The notes under the pieces are model-generated. The model searched no databases. It saw only the letters and a list, made by a program, of their open reading frames with translations, and was not told the origin of the DNA. From Petaurus breviceps papuanus (taxonomy: Eukaryota > Chordata > Mammalia > Diprotodontia > Petauridae): a stretch of 64,000 nucleotides of DNA. Made by a program: the position numbers and the translations under genes. The DNA lies in NCBI GenBank assembly GCA_028583685.1, contig JAMXIF010000224.1, positions 1,711,839-1,775,838 on the forward strand. Direction: 5' to 3'. This document shows positions 36,501-44,888 of this stretch, in pieces. Within the stretch, counting starts at the first letter, position 1, and every line of letters starts with the position of its first letter.

Positions 36501-39500
36501 GCACTCAAGCATGCCTTCCCAGAGCTCACAGGGAAAGGCAGCCAAGCTCTGGGGCCAGCACCAACGGTGACTGCACAGTTCAGTCGTGATGCCGGGTGTA
36601 CACGACCAGAGGAAGACAATGTGCCCTGAGGAGCAAGCACAGCTCTGTAAGGGGTTTCCTTGATGTTTTGGGCTAGTTCTTATTCCCCTCCTGGAAAAAG
36701 AAAAGTCCAACCCAAAAAGAGCACCGAGCTTTCAAAAGTTATCTTAGGCAAACAGGAGCCAGCAGGGCATGGAGTGTGGGAACATTCAGGAAAGCTAGGC
36801 CCCTGCTTGGGGGGCAGAAAAGGGATGTGTTAAGCACCACATCCTGAATATGGATGAAACAAGTGAGCTTCAGTGGAGCAGGGACATCTGGGTTAATGAT
36901 TTGGCCTAACAGGTATGGGGAACCCATGGCCTCAAGCCTACACGTGGCCCTCTAGGTCTTCAAGTGCGGCCCAGACTTCACAAACTGTCCCACCTGATGG
37001 GAGATCCTAAACATGTATGATCTCTGACCAGTGTTACCCTTATGGTCTTCCTCTTATAAAACAAAGGGTCTGGGTGTGAATCACCTATCACCTTTTAGAT
37101 CTAAATCTCTGATTGAAAATGGAAAGGTTACTTGACTAACAGTCAGGAGAGCCAGGTCTCTGTTCTGTTTCTGTTACAAGTGATCTGATCTTGTATTACT
37201 GGGCCTCATCTGTAAGATGGGAGGACAGAGGGTAATGTTCATGTTTGGTATTTTCTGAAGTCATAATAAAAAAGAAAAATTTAAAACAAGGAAATAAAAT
37301 GACGGACTGGATTAGAAAATTGGCCCTAAGTTCACTGAAGCCACATCATGCCCTATGACGTCCTGGGGTAAAGTAGGAAGCATGGGTATGAACATCTTTC
37401 CAGGCTGGAAATCTGTGATTCCATGTAATAGTTAAGTCCACTTCTTTTCTCAGACCCAAGAAATGAGAGGCTGGTATAGGCCTAGCCCCAATACAAAGAA
37501 GGTATTCCTAACAACAGGAAGAGAGACCTTCAAGCTCTTCCAGGAGGGTTCTAGCCCTGTCAAGCACCACGAAGCCTCTGCTTCAAGGCCTCCCTGGAAG
37601 ACTGTGACTCCACAAAGGAGCCTGTGCCAGCTGTGGACAGCTCCGGTCCACCATAAGCAACAATCTGTCCTGTTTATCTGCCACCCACTCATCCCACGGC
37701 CTAGACCCCAGGGCCCAAGCAGAGCTAGGCCAACAAGACTAACCATCCCTGCCAACGTGCTTGCTCACGGGCGGGCTTCCGTCCAAGTCTGCTCGCCTGT
37801 CAGAGACCTGGTTAAGGGGATTTCTTGTGAATCCCAAAGGGCAGAATAAGGAGCAAGGGGGGTTACCTGGAGAAAGGATTTCACCCGTACCTTCAGAAGC
37901 TCCTGCCAAGAGAAGAAAACCCCAGCACCTAGAGGACTCACACAACTCAGTTCCCAACGACTTTCCCAGCACTGCTCTCCATGACTGTTTCAGCCAACCT
38001 GGCGACCATCTCCTACTTCCTGGATGTGGACAGGAACGTGCCCCAGGCCTGCCCTGTGTGTATGTCCTCCTTCCCGCCTACGGTGGGGCCAATTCCTCTA
38101 CAAAGTCTTGCTTAATCTAACCATTCTCTCCACCGAATATACTTTCAAACTTAGTTGCTACAGGAGTTAGTTTTGCTGAACTGCTTACCCAGCCTCCCCC
38201 CTTTGTTTTATTCTTTGCTAAAAGGGATGATTCTGGCTAGGGGAGGGACGCATTGGTCCCTTTGATGTAACTGATGTAAGTCAAAGATATTGGGCTGGCT
38301 AGGTGGTGCAGGAGTCAGGAGGAACCGAGTTCAAATCTGACCTCAGACACTTAACACTTACTAACCATGTGACCTTGGGCAAGTCACTTAACCCCAAATA
38401 CCCCTACACAAAGCAAAAAAAAAAAAAGTCAAATATAAAAAGAAAACAAAAGCCAAAGATATCAACAAAAAGCTTAAAAAAAAAGTTCTCTCCCTCCACC
38501 AATGTTCTAAAGCACTGTCTCAACCTCTCTTGTTCCTATTATACTGGGATTTGTATTCTGCTTACTTCTGTGCATGATGTGTCCCCACTTATTAAGTCCC
38601 GGACACCACTTTTCTACACCTAGCACCAAATACTGTGACTGCACACGTAAGGCATTAAATAAATGTCTGCCAATTTAATGGCATCTTTCCTGTGCAAACA
38701 GCCAGAATTCTTGCATGATGGCATTTTCAGCTTCCTCCTTAGCTCAGTCATTTCTAAACATACCGTGGCTCACGTTTATCGAGTCCTCTCCTAGAACAGG
38801 GTCCACAGCACAGAAGCCAGGCCTCCCAACGTGGGAGATGAGACAGAGGCCAAGGAAGCAGACTCCTGTGCCCCAAACTCTCTCTGGCCATTAAGGTGGA
38901 CAAAGCTGACACTGGCTGTTCAGTCATCTTATCACTGAGCTTGTAATCCATAGTCCTCACCCCTCCCCTACTCTTTTTTTACATGAAATAGCGTCTAGCT
39001 GGGTCTCTATTCACTGTGTAACTATATAAGCTGTAGAACAGCCCTGTCTTAATTTCCCTGCCAGTAAACTGGAATGTCACTGACTTGACCTTCTAGTATG
39101 GTTTTGGGGATTCAAGGTGTTGCACTAAATTAAGTGGCAAACTCTAGTATAACCCAAAACTGCCAAATCAGAAGATGGGGGAGCAAGGTGACACAGAGTT
39201 GAAAGAACCACAATGTTGGAATCAGGAGACCTGGGCTCTAGTCTGGGTCTAGTTAACATTTCTTTCTCTGGACTGGGGCCTGTAATTGCTCTGTTTTATC
39301 ATATGTAAAATCATATGAGGGAGGCCCCATCCCCTCCCTCAAGGAGCTGACAATCTAACAGGGCAGGGCAGTCTGTCATACAATCTAGAAGATGAAAAAG
39401 CAGAGCCAAGGCAAAAGAGAAATGCTTTCAGAAGGAATTTTCCACTTGGCTTGAGGCTTTCTGTGCAAGGGCTGCAACAAGGACTTCTGGGGATGGCCAG

Positions 39501-42500
39501 GGATTTCTACAGGCAGACCTGGAGGGGGCTTTCTTTGCAGGTGAACAAAGGGGATGAGATGGCAAAGGGCAGGACAAGTTCAAGAACCAGGGAGTCATCA
39601 GGTCTGGTTAGGAACAGATTATAGACAGGAAGAGGAAGCTGGGCAGCTGGGTCCCAAACTGCAGCCCCACCTGGTGTCTAACAATGACGTCATTCATCTA
39701 GTACTCAGTGGTCATGTCAAACTTGCCCATGAACAAGGCATTATGCTAGGTAGTACACAAAGTATCAGAGAAGAAAGTACTAGGAGAAATCTGAGAAGGC
39801 GGAGCTCGCTTTCACCTGGGGATGGGAGGAGCAGACGAGGGAGGCGGAATCGAAGTTGGGCCTTGAACAAAGACAGATGCTTCAGCAGAGATGGCAGTGC
39901 AGCAACGAGACAAGACACAGGCTGGACCGGTCACAGAGAGATGAGAAAGGGGAGAGTGGCACAGCTAAGGTGGCAAGCACAACGGTATGAAGCCAACCAG
40001 GTCAGTCAGAGCCTTGAATGCATCACCAGTTCGTAGAGCTGGTCAGGGAGCCCCTCAAGTTTTTGAGGGCTATAAGCTCCTAGAGAACAATGGCTATTTT
40101 GGACCTCATAGCCCCAAAGCAGAGCCCAGGGCTTTGGGAGAAGAGTTTAAAATGTCTACTGAGTCAAAATCAGCGTATTTTTTTTTTTTAAGCAATCAGG
40201 GTTAAGTAACTTGCTCAAGGTTACGCGGCCAGTTATTTCTGGGTGTGGTGCTGAGTATCTGAGCCCAGATTCGATCCAGGTCATCCCAACACTGCAGCCA
40301 GTACTCTTACTCGCTGAGCCACCTGGCTGCCCCTAAGCAATTGGGGTTAAGTAACTTGCTCAAGGTTACACAGCCAGGTGTTCTGGGTGGGTGTTAAATG
40401 TCTGAGCCCGGGATTCGATCTCCAGGTCATCCTGACACTGGAGCCAGTACTCTTACTCGCTGTGCTACCTGGCCACCCCAAAATCAGAGTATTTTCAATG
40501 GCCTGAGCCAGCATTTGAAGGCCAGAGGATGCAGTGATTACCTTGGACACCAGGGATTCCTGTGATGCTTGGTCTATATATGTAGTTTCCTAGGATATAC
40601 CCTGCTTGAGGAACTGTTTTGCTTAAAATCCAATATTCAGACTCCAATGACAGCAGCATTAGGCAGGATATACAGATATACCAGGGCAAATGAGAATTTA
40701 TTTGGTAAGTAAGGGGAAACCTGGATGGTTTGTGGGTAGCACAGTGACACGAACATCTGGCAGTAGCACCCAGGATCGATGGGAAGGCTGGTCACCAGCT
40801 GGAAGACCACTGCTCTCAAACTGGATTAGAGCTGATGTGGAGGGAGGGGCATAAACAGGGCTCATTTAGATACTGCTATATAACTTACAAAGCCCCAGGT
40901 CCCATTACTAGCCCAGCAGAAGCTGAGGCCTGGAGAGCCTGGCCTAAGGCTACACAGTAAAAGTGGCAACAGTGTCCTGAGGCCTACATCCTTCCCCCTG
41001 CAGGGCAGAAGGCACAGACTTTGGCCACCAGCTGGATACAGTAGGTAAGGCAGTGGAATGACAGCTGGGGAACCATTTGAGCCTAGATGACTACAGGTTT
41101 AGGGCTTGCAGGCACCTCAGGGCCATACTCTACCATTTTGCAGCGAGATGAGTGACTGAGGCCCCAGGGGGACAGTGAAGGTGGCACATAAATACCAGAA
41201 GTGGAATTAGAATCCAGGTCCTGCCTCCACAACCAATGTGTTTTCTTTCCATTCTACCACACTGATTCCACACAGGGGCCAAGATTTGAGGCATTCAATT
41301 TTGGATACACAGAGCACATCCAGGTGGAGACAGAAAGCTGTGAGTCTTCAGTCCAGGGGAAAAGATGGAGGCCAGACACATTTAACATAAGCTTCCTCTA
41401 TGTAAGGCCAGGCCCAGGCAACAAGTACTTTCTTCAGCGGTGAGTAACCCAGTGGGAAGAAGCCCAAGGGCCTGAGTTCTAGACAAATCCCTTAACCTCT
41501 CAGGCTCTCGGCTTTTGCTTCTGTAAAAGGAGAGAGGAGATAGCACTGATAATCTCAAAGGTTCCTTTCAGAGGAAGGTAGAAGCTGATGAGAGGCAGGA
41601 GCCTGGGAGGAGAGTCAAGGAAATCATGCCCCTCTCCTCACAAAGGTCTGAGGCCAGAGCCAAGACGTGCTCTGAAAGTTACTGATTAACACCATCATTA
41701 TCATTCCCAAGTCTGCTTTGATGGTGAAACCAAAGATTTCTCAATCTTCTTGGACAATTCCAACAAAATAAGGCTCTTGTGGCATTACAGGGCATTAGAA
41801 CCTAGTTTTAAAAGAATAAAATTCCTTTTCAATTCCAAATTTCTATTTCCACAAATTATGAGTCTTCTAGTCAAGGCCAGAGACCCAGATAAGTAAGGAT
41901 AGGCCTGTCTGCAATGATTGCTTCCTTGAAGTCCTACAGATTCTGCTTGACCAGGGGGTTTCAGTCCACTGTCCTTAGCCTCTAAATCAGTTCTGGTAAA
42001 ATGCCATTCTCCCTTAAAAACAATTCTCAATTCCCATTCTACAACATCCCAAGCTGCCAACAAAATATAATGAGTGGGTGTCACAAAGCTCAAAATAATA
42101 CACCAAACAAATTTCAGTCCACTTTTTACACATATGTTCACATGATGTACTCTTCCCTAATGTTGTTCATTCATAATGTTGGATTCTGCAAAAATGCAAC
42201 AGTGAAGAAACTGTAACAGGGGGGCCAGGCCTTCCAACAGCGCCAGTCTGCTTTGCGTTTCTAAGCATGTTCAGATGGCAGCCACCTGTGGTTACAACGG
42301 CTGTCTACACCTGCAACAGCGCAGGGCTCTCAACCTGGGGGGCATTTCTCCTCAAACTGATCTAACTTGTACAAAACCCGAGAGAAGTCCAGATGAGATT
42401 TGGCAAGTATTTGTCAGTACATACCTAAATGGTTTTCTTTTCAAAAAGATCACTATGGAGAACACTGCTCTCTATTAATGCCAATGTGGAACATATAGAG

Positions 42501-44772
42501 GGCCCAGGGGAGCTGTGTTCAAATGTCTGAAAGGCTGTCATGGAGAAGAAATGGGCTCAGCCCTAGAGGGCAGAACCAAGAAAAACAGGCAGGTGTGGGT
42601 ATCAAAGGTAGGTAGCATCAAGCTCCCAAGAATCACAGCTGCCAGGAAAAGCTGTGGGCTGTCTGGGAGGGAGGGAGTGTCTCTCGCAAGGGCCATTTCT
42701 CATGGAAGTTAAGGGGATCTGGGATCAGATGTAGTGGGACTAGATGACCTCTGATGTCCCTTCCCACTCAAAGACTGCACAGGAGCCATGTATATCTGCC
42801 ATGAGGCATTGTGGAGAGTGAGATTCCCCTGAGGGCAGATGGGTCTCCTTTCCAGACTGTCACCTTGGCACTTCTAAGCATTGATGAAATGCTTGTTCTT
42901 TCATTCATTCATCCACTCAAAGTCACAATGTCCCAAAGGTTTTCAGAGAAAATTCCAGAAGGCCTCCTTCCCGGTCTGGCAAGCTGACCTGCTACTACTC
43001 TGGGTTGCACAACAGCCCTGCAGGAGCTTCATGATCCTAAGCTTCGATAAAAACCCAGCTACTGGCTCCTTGGAGTCCCATCCCAAGCAAGGCTCCACTT
43101 CCCTGTCACTCAGTGACAGATCTGCTTGGGATACTGCTGAAGAATGTATGTAGTCCTTGCGGCCTTTGCTTATGACATGAAAAAGTCAGAGACCAGGTCT
43201 ACAGAGCTACAGGAGAAAAGAGGCAAAGCACTTTCCACCAAGGTAGATACCGGTATGTTCTAGGGACAGGCAGGAGTGTCCTGTGGGGAAAAAGAAGGCT
43301 AAAGCACAGCGTTTTGTTCTATGCTCACACATGTGTTTTAGAATCTTATTTTTTTATAGGGGAAATAGAAAAATGCAGCAGCACTGAAGTTCTGTATCAT
43401 GTAAGCTCAAGTGTTACATAAGGAGGCTGGGCTTGTATTAGAAGGCAATGCCACATCAGGAAACTGAAGCACGGAGGGAACAGGAGAGATCTTGTTCCAG
43501 GCAGATCGGAAAGAAGCCTCTGCCCCACCTGCTCTCCCCTGGGGCCTGCACTTTGCCAGCCTCCCATCCTTTCCTCCCCCTACTCCTCTCAGTTTAATCC
43601 CCTCCACCCCCAACTCCATCAGCACCGATTCTGGCATTCTTCTGGGAGGGATTCAAACGCCTCCCCTCATCTCCTTGCAATGAAGTCCCACGGCTCTCGG
43701 TGCCTCCCTTTATTGCCCTCCCACCTCGTCTGTGCACCGTCTGCTCCGTGAGGCCGCGGCCCAGAGCAGGTGCCCAGTGGGTGGTGACTTGGGCAGCCAC
43801 CCCTGATGTCGCTCTGGCTTGAAACTCCAGACTTAATTCTGTGTCGAATGAATAAGCCAGTAAGAGGCTGCTTCCTCCGCCTAACGCGGCCAGAGAATTC
43901 AAGTGAGTGTCTCCGTTTTGAAGGTAAAGGCTAGGAACATAACAGAAACAACCGAGGCCCCCGAACAGCAGGAGAGCTGACAACGGCAGGGGTGGGCCTC
44001 TGCCAAGGGATGCTTCTCTGGAGCCACTTACGAAGAGGGTACACAACAGGGGCTGGTGAAGAAGAGGGCACCGGGGCAGGGGTGAGGGGAGGCCGATCCG
44101 AGTGACTGCTCCATCTCCAGCAGCCACCCGAAGGGCAGCTCCGGGGAAAGGGCCGAAGCGAGCCACAAGTGAGGCCCGCGGCCTGACCCAGCAACTGCGC
44201 TGGAGGGGCAGCAGCCCAGCGGGGGGCCGAGGAGCCCCTGCAGAGCATCTCCCAGAGCGCAGGGCCCGCCCTAACCAGCGCTGACGACCAGCACGGGGCC
44301 CGGCGCAGGAAAGACCCTTACTGCTCCTTCACGTGACTTCCGGAGAGCATGGGTGCTAAAAGGGCCGGGGTCCTGAAGACCACACAATCCCGGCTGGTGG
44401 GGCCCCCCGAGCCGCCACAGGGGGCCGTGCGGGAGACGAGGCGCGGCACGAGTTAAGGCCCGAGGCCGCCTCAGTTTCCTCGCCTGTAAAATGAGGGGGC
44501 TGGTCAGGACCCGAGGTTCTTAGACAGTCCGTGACCCCAGGGGAGCTCCTCCCCTCCCCAGGTTCGTAAATGGAAGGCCCGGCTCCACTCCACTGCGCGG
44601 CCAGGGGAAACATTCACGGCTCTCCCGACCGGACCCAGGGGACCCCCTCCTCCTAAAAGAGCCACGGTCCCCCCCTCCGAACCCCAGCTGCACGCGCCCG
44701 AGGCGGGCCCCCTCCTCCCCCCGCCCCCGCCCGGGCATCCCGGGGTCCCGGCGCCCGCCCTCCCCATCCCGG

Positions 44773-44803
<31 letters not shown>

Positions 44804-44888
44804 AGCCCGCTCCGCTCTCCCGCCCCCTCCTCACCACGGCGCCGGCCACGGCGTGGACCAGGCTCTCGTAGGATAGCACGGCGGCCAT
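12385..44888 (-). CDS. SLC25A17: SLC25A17, peroxisomal membrane solute carrier PMP34 (complete, 9 coding exons)
   Basis: Mitochondrial-carrier-family protein of the peroxisomal membrane. The family member is known to exchange CoA, FAD, NAD+ and adenine nucleotides and to be inserted via PEX19. The coding exons are 44835-44888, 24859-24919, 22193-22259, 21515-21666, 17037-17153, 16372-16517, 16129-16224, 13695-13777 and 12385-12532. They total 924 nt, giving 307 residues plus TGA, with every junction GT-AG and in phase. The three carrier repeats are visible. Repeat 1 has the signature PLDTAR near residues 29-34. Repeat 2 has the variant PLWVVN near 121-126, a form characteristic of PMP34. Repeat 3 has PMQTVQ near 222-227, where I recall human PLQTVQ. 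The start ATG opens [10 protein letters not shown] in a CpG island. The C-terminus SGRKR differs from human as I remember it. No lesion was seen, so the gene should be functional. It lies head-to-tail with ST13, 3' of it on the minus strand. Confidence 0.97.
13695..13777 (-). CDS. SLC25A17: SLC25A17 coding exon 8
   Basis: Encodes [20 protein letters not shown] then YLLHQRV, plus two bases of Arg. The acceptor is TTTCCAG and the donor is GTGAGT. This is the hydrophilic loop of the third repeat. The exon is too short and too split to stand out as an open frame, and was placed by similarity to the recalled human protein. Confidence 0.94.
13778..16128 (-). other. SLC25A17: SLC25A17 intron 7
   Basis: About 2.35 kb with a possible LTR fossil at 15,110-15,500; nothing else recognised. 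Confidence 0.8.
15110..15500 (+). mobile_element. Possible LTR fossil
   Basis: The AATTAATAAATTGATTATTA block followed by CTGTCTCTTGGGCTTTTCA resembles the R/U5 area of a marsupial ERV LTR. No internal region was seen. Boundaries approximate; old. Confidence 0.3.
16129..16224 (-). CDS. SLC25A17: SLC25A17 coding exon 7
   Basis: Encodes 32 residues, [20 protein letters not shown] then [12 protein letters not shown]. This is helix 5 with the third carrier signature (PMQTVQ). The acceptor is GGGCAG and the donor is GTGAGT. Only a 147-bp intron separates it from exon 6. Confidence 0.95.
16372..16517 (-). CDS. SLC25A17: SLC25A17 coding exon 6
   Basis: Encodes [20 protein letters not shown], then [20 protein letters not shown] and RQLLKRRAQ. 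This is the second-repeat loop with the LWNGT motif, and helix 4. The acceptor is TTCCTCAG and the donor is GTATGG, ending in phase 0. The reading frame runs on into intron 6 for a while, which makes an apparent longer open frame that is not real. Confidence 0.95.
17037..17153 (-). CDS. SLC25A17: SLC25A17 coding exon 5
   Basis: Encodes [20 protein letters not shown], then [18 protein letters not shown], plus one base of Asp. It holds helix 3 with the second, degenerate carrier signature PLWVVN. The acceptor is CCCCAG and the donor is GTGAGT. Confidence 0.95.
20315..20465 (+). repeat. MIR-class SINE fragment
   Basis: GTGTGAGACCCTGGGCAAAT followed by a degraded core. SLC25A17 intron 4. Confidence 0.55.
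20960..21070 (-). repeat. tRNA-derived marsupial SINE (3' portion)
   Basis: Minus-strand copy: T-run, GCAATCAGGGTGAAGTGACT, CACACAGCTAG, TTTGAACTCAGGTCCTCCTG. It lacks the tRNA-like head. SLC25A17 intron 4. Confidence 0.85.
21080..21390 (+). repeat. L2 LINE fragment
   Basis: CTCGAGGGAGGGCAGGATAC, GGCTGGCACACAGCAGGCGC, TCAATGTTTGCTGAC end. Confidence 0.65.
21515..21666 (-). CDS. SLC25A17: SLC25A17 coding exon 4
   Basis: Encodes [20 protein letters not shown] and onward through [20 protein letters not shown] to VGFVA plus one base of Gly. It contains the YRGW motif of repeat 1, helix 2 and the start of helix 3. The acceptor is CTCCTAG and the donor is GTAACA. Confidence 0.96.
22193..22259 (-). 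CDS. SLC25A17: SLC25A17 coding exon 3
   Basis: Encodes [22 protein letters not shown] and two bases of the following Leu. This is the matrix-type loop and amphipathic helix of repeat 1. The acceptor is CTGCTAG and the donor is GTAAGT. Confidence 0.95.
22560..22770 (-). repeat. Old interspersed repeat, family A (unnamed)
   Basis: Inverse-orientation relative of 5,030-5,295; includes GAGTTCTTAACCTGCAGTCC and CTGAGAAAGGGTCCAAAGGC. SLC25A17 intron 2. Confidence 0.55.
22830..23700 (-). repeat. L1 3' fragment interrupted by two nested insertions
   Basis: L1 pieces at about 22,830-22,965 (TTGTTCAGCCATTCCCCAAT) and 23,513-23,700 (GGTGGTATCCAAGGGTCGAA, TCTAAATTGCTTTCTATC) are the two halves of one common marsupial L1 3' region. 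Between them lie an old 'CAATAAGCATTTATTAAG' repeat (about 22,966-23,097) and the TA-flanked MITE. SLC25A17 intron 2. Confidence 0.7.
23100..23506 (+). mobile_element. TA-flanked non-autonomous DNA transposon (mariner-like MITE), 407 bp
   Basis: Terminal inverted repeats CCGTGTTTCCC(C/T)GATAA, with TA on each side (23098-23099 and 23507-23508), the Tc1/mariner target. The interior has no coding capacity but repeats the motif AAAATAAGCCCTCC about five times (near 23131, 23168, 23185, 23420 and 23438), partly as extensions of the ends. The family name is not assigned here. Confidence 0.8.
24859..24919 (-). CDS. SLC25A17: SLC25A17 coding exon 2
   Basis: Encodes [20 protein letters not shown] plus one base of the next codon. 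It carries the first carrier signature P-x-D-x-x-R at the end of helix 1. The acceptor is TTTTACAG and the donor is GTGAGT. The one-base overhang was chosen because it restores the VDEKRKS start of exon 3. Confidence 0.95.
25405..25562 (+). repeat. MIR-class SINE carrying the trimer insertion site
   Basis: CCTTAGGGGCCATCTAGTCT, TTACAGATGAGGAAACTGAC and TTACCCAAGGTCACATGGCA. The SINE trimer inserted at its 3' end. Confidence 0.8.
25563..26004 (+). repeat. Trimeric tRNA-derived SINE (three head-to-tail units) with one poly(A) tail
   Basis: Units at about 25,563-25,707, 25,708-25,848 and 25,849-25,988. Each opens with a GGGCGG(C/T)CAGGTGGC-type head, contains CTCCAGTGTCAGGATGA, and ends ACTTAACCCCAATTGCTT. 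Only the last unit carries an A tail. The whole trimer is flanked by AAAATCCAAGTCTTTT (25547-25562) and AAAATCCAAGCCTTTT (26001-26016), one mismatch apart. It lies in SLC25A17 intron 1, inserted into the end of a MIR. Confidence 0.92.
26190..26458 (-). repeat. Marsupial SINE with RTE/BovB-like tail
   Basis: Minus-strand copy of the same family as 10,535: TCATGTCCAACTTCTCATGA, GTTTGCCATCTC, GAAGTGACTTGCCCAGG, ACATCTAGCTGCCCC. Old and diverged. SLC25A17 intron 1. Confidence 0.82.
28205..28245 (+). repeat. (CA)n microsatellite with CG interruptions
   Basis: ACACACACACGCACGCACGC followed by more CA. SLC25A17 intron 1. A small (CA)n also lies at 47,440-47,458. Confidence 0.95.
30045..30235 (+). 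repeat. MIR-class SINE
   Basis: GACCTGGGTTCAAATCCAGA, CTAGCTGCGTGACCTTGGGA, GTTGAACTAGACGACC. Confidence 0.78.
31368..31506 (-). repeat. tRNA-derived marsupial SINE
   Basis: Nearly full copy with CAATCAGGGTTAACTGACTT, TTTGAATTCAGGTCCTCCTG and a CCCAGCTGCCCC head. Flanked by CCACTACAGT and CAACTACAAT, a probable target-site duplication. Confidence 0.88.
32605..33560 (+). repeat. Long ancient mammalian repeat ('TTTATTAGGCACCTACTAC' family)
   Basis: Begins CTTTTATTAGGCACCTACTA and GCACCGTGCTCAGTGAGGCA, and runs into purine-rich sequence with GGTTATGGAGGGCCTTCAGT. Related partial copies occur at 3150-3290, 26,460-26,920, 27,875-28,080 and 39,320-40,020. I cannot assign a family name. Confidence 0.55.
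34225..34410 (+). repeat. MIR-class SINE
   Basis: CAGGTCCCTTAGCCTCTAGT, CTTCTATAAAATGGTGCACC, and a TTATTACTATTATTC tail. Confidence 0.6.
34572..34650. other. 79-nt near-perfect hairpin
   Basis: Arms 34572-34596 and 34626-34650 (25 nt each) are inverted copies with two mismatches; the loop is 29 nt. The outer stem is GGTGTAATGT against ACATTACACC. The size fits a microRNA precursor or a palindromic MITE. No TA flanks the ends. SLC25A17 intron 1. Confidence 0.75.
35184..35330 (-). repeat. tRNA-derived marsupial SINE, full length
   Basis: T-run, GGCAGTTGGGGTTAAGTGAC, CGGTGCTTTATTCACTGCGC and CACCTAGCCGCCCC. The flanks CCACTTTT and CACACTTTT suggest a target-site duplication. One of the best-preserved copies. 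Confidence 0.92.
35980..36412 (+). repeat. L2 LINE, 3' end
   Basis: CAGCTCTGGGCATTTCTACT, CTTCTACAGGAAGCCTTTCC, AGGGAGCCCCTGGAAGGCAG, CTTAACAAATGCTTACTGGC. A close relative of the 8,230 copy. SLC25A17 intron 1. Confidence 0.82.
36908..37000 (+). mobile_element. hAT-type DNA transposon fragment
   Basis: Starts CAGGTATGGGGAACCCATGG and continues CACGTGGCCCTCTAGGTCTT and CAAGTGCGGCCC. It resembles the 'CAGGGGTGGGGAACC' end of a hAT (Charlie-like) family common in marsupials. One end only. Confidence 0.6.
38292..38428 (+). repeat. tRNA-derived marsupial SINE
   Basis: GGCTGGCTAGGTGGTGCAGG head, TTCAAATCTGACCTCAGACA, GGGCAAGTCACTTAACCCC, then an A-rich tail. Flanked by GTCAAAGATATT and GTCAAATATAAA. 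Confidence 0.9.
39320..40020 (+). repeat. Ancient repeat, relative of 32,605-33,560
   Basis: CTCAAGGAGCTGACAATCTA, AGGCATTATGCTAGGTAGTA, GAAGTTGGGCCTTGAACAAA. Purine-rich, which makes a long but meaningless open frame. Confidence 0.5.
40182..40479 (-). repeat. Dimeric tRNA-derived SINE, same subfamily as the 25.6-kb trimer
   Basis: Two head-to-tail units on the minus strand (about 40,333-40,479, then 40,182-40,332), joined at AATTGCTTAGGGGC with no internal poly(A). One T-rich (poly-A) end lies at the left. The flanks AAAATCAGCGTATTTT (about 40166-40181) and AAAATCAGAGTATTTT (40480-40495) form a single target-site duplication. Confidence 0.9.
41085..41255 (+). repeat. MIR-class SINE (degraded)
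   Basis: CCATTTTGCAGCGAGATGAG, GTGACTGAGGCCCCAG, GGAATTAGAATCCAGGTCCT. Confidence 0.6.
42490..42785 (+). repeat. Ancient interspersed repeat
   Basis: TCAAATGTCTGAAAGGCTGT, CCCTAGAGGGCAGAACCAAG and GACTAGATGACCTCTGATGT form the usual order of a widespread mammalian fossil repeat. Confidence 0.5.
44775..44803 (+). repeat. Homopolymer C29 at the start of SLC25A17 intron 1
   Basis: 29 consecutive C (G29 on the transcribed sense strand), beginning 31 nt into the intron after exon 1, inside the CpG island. Confidence 0.95.
44835..44888 (-). CDS. SLC25A17: SLC25A17 coding exon 1
   Basis: Encodes residues 1-18 ([18 protein letters not shown]), the start of the first membrane helix. The ATG is at 44888-44886 and the donor GTGAGG begins at 44834; the junction is phase 0. 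The exon sits inside the CpG island. A run of 29 C (29 G on the coding strand) begins about 30 nt into the following intron. Confidence 0.95.

Larger units (their letters stand above)
24920..44834 (-). other. SLC25A17: SLC25A17 intron 1 (about 19.9 kb)
   Basis: No coding exon recognised inside. Contents are mainly SINE, MIR and L2 fossils, two SINE multimers, the 79-nt hairpin and a CA repeat. The stretches 30,240-30,740, 37,430-38,280, 38,440-39,180, 40,500-41,080 and 41,560-42,480 hold nothing I can name. Confidence 0.85.

Noticed and set aside
39554-40036. 160-codon frame on the plus strand
   Set aside because: Lies in an ancient purine-rich repeat, with Arg/Ser/Gly-rich content and no recognisable family.
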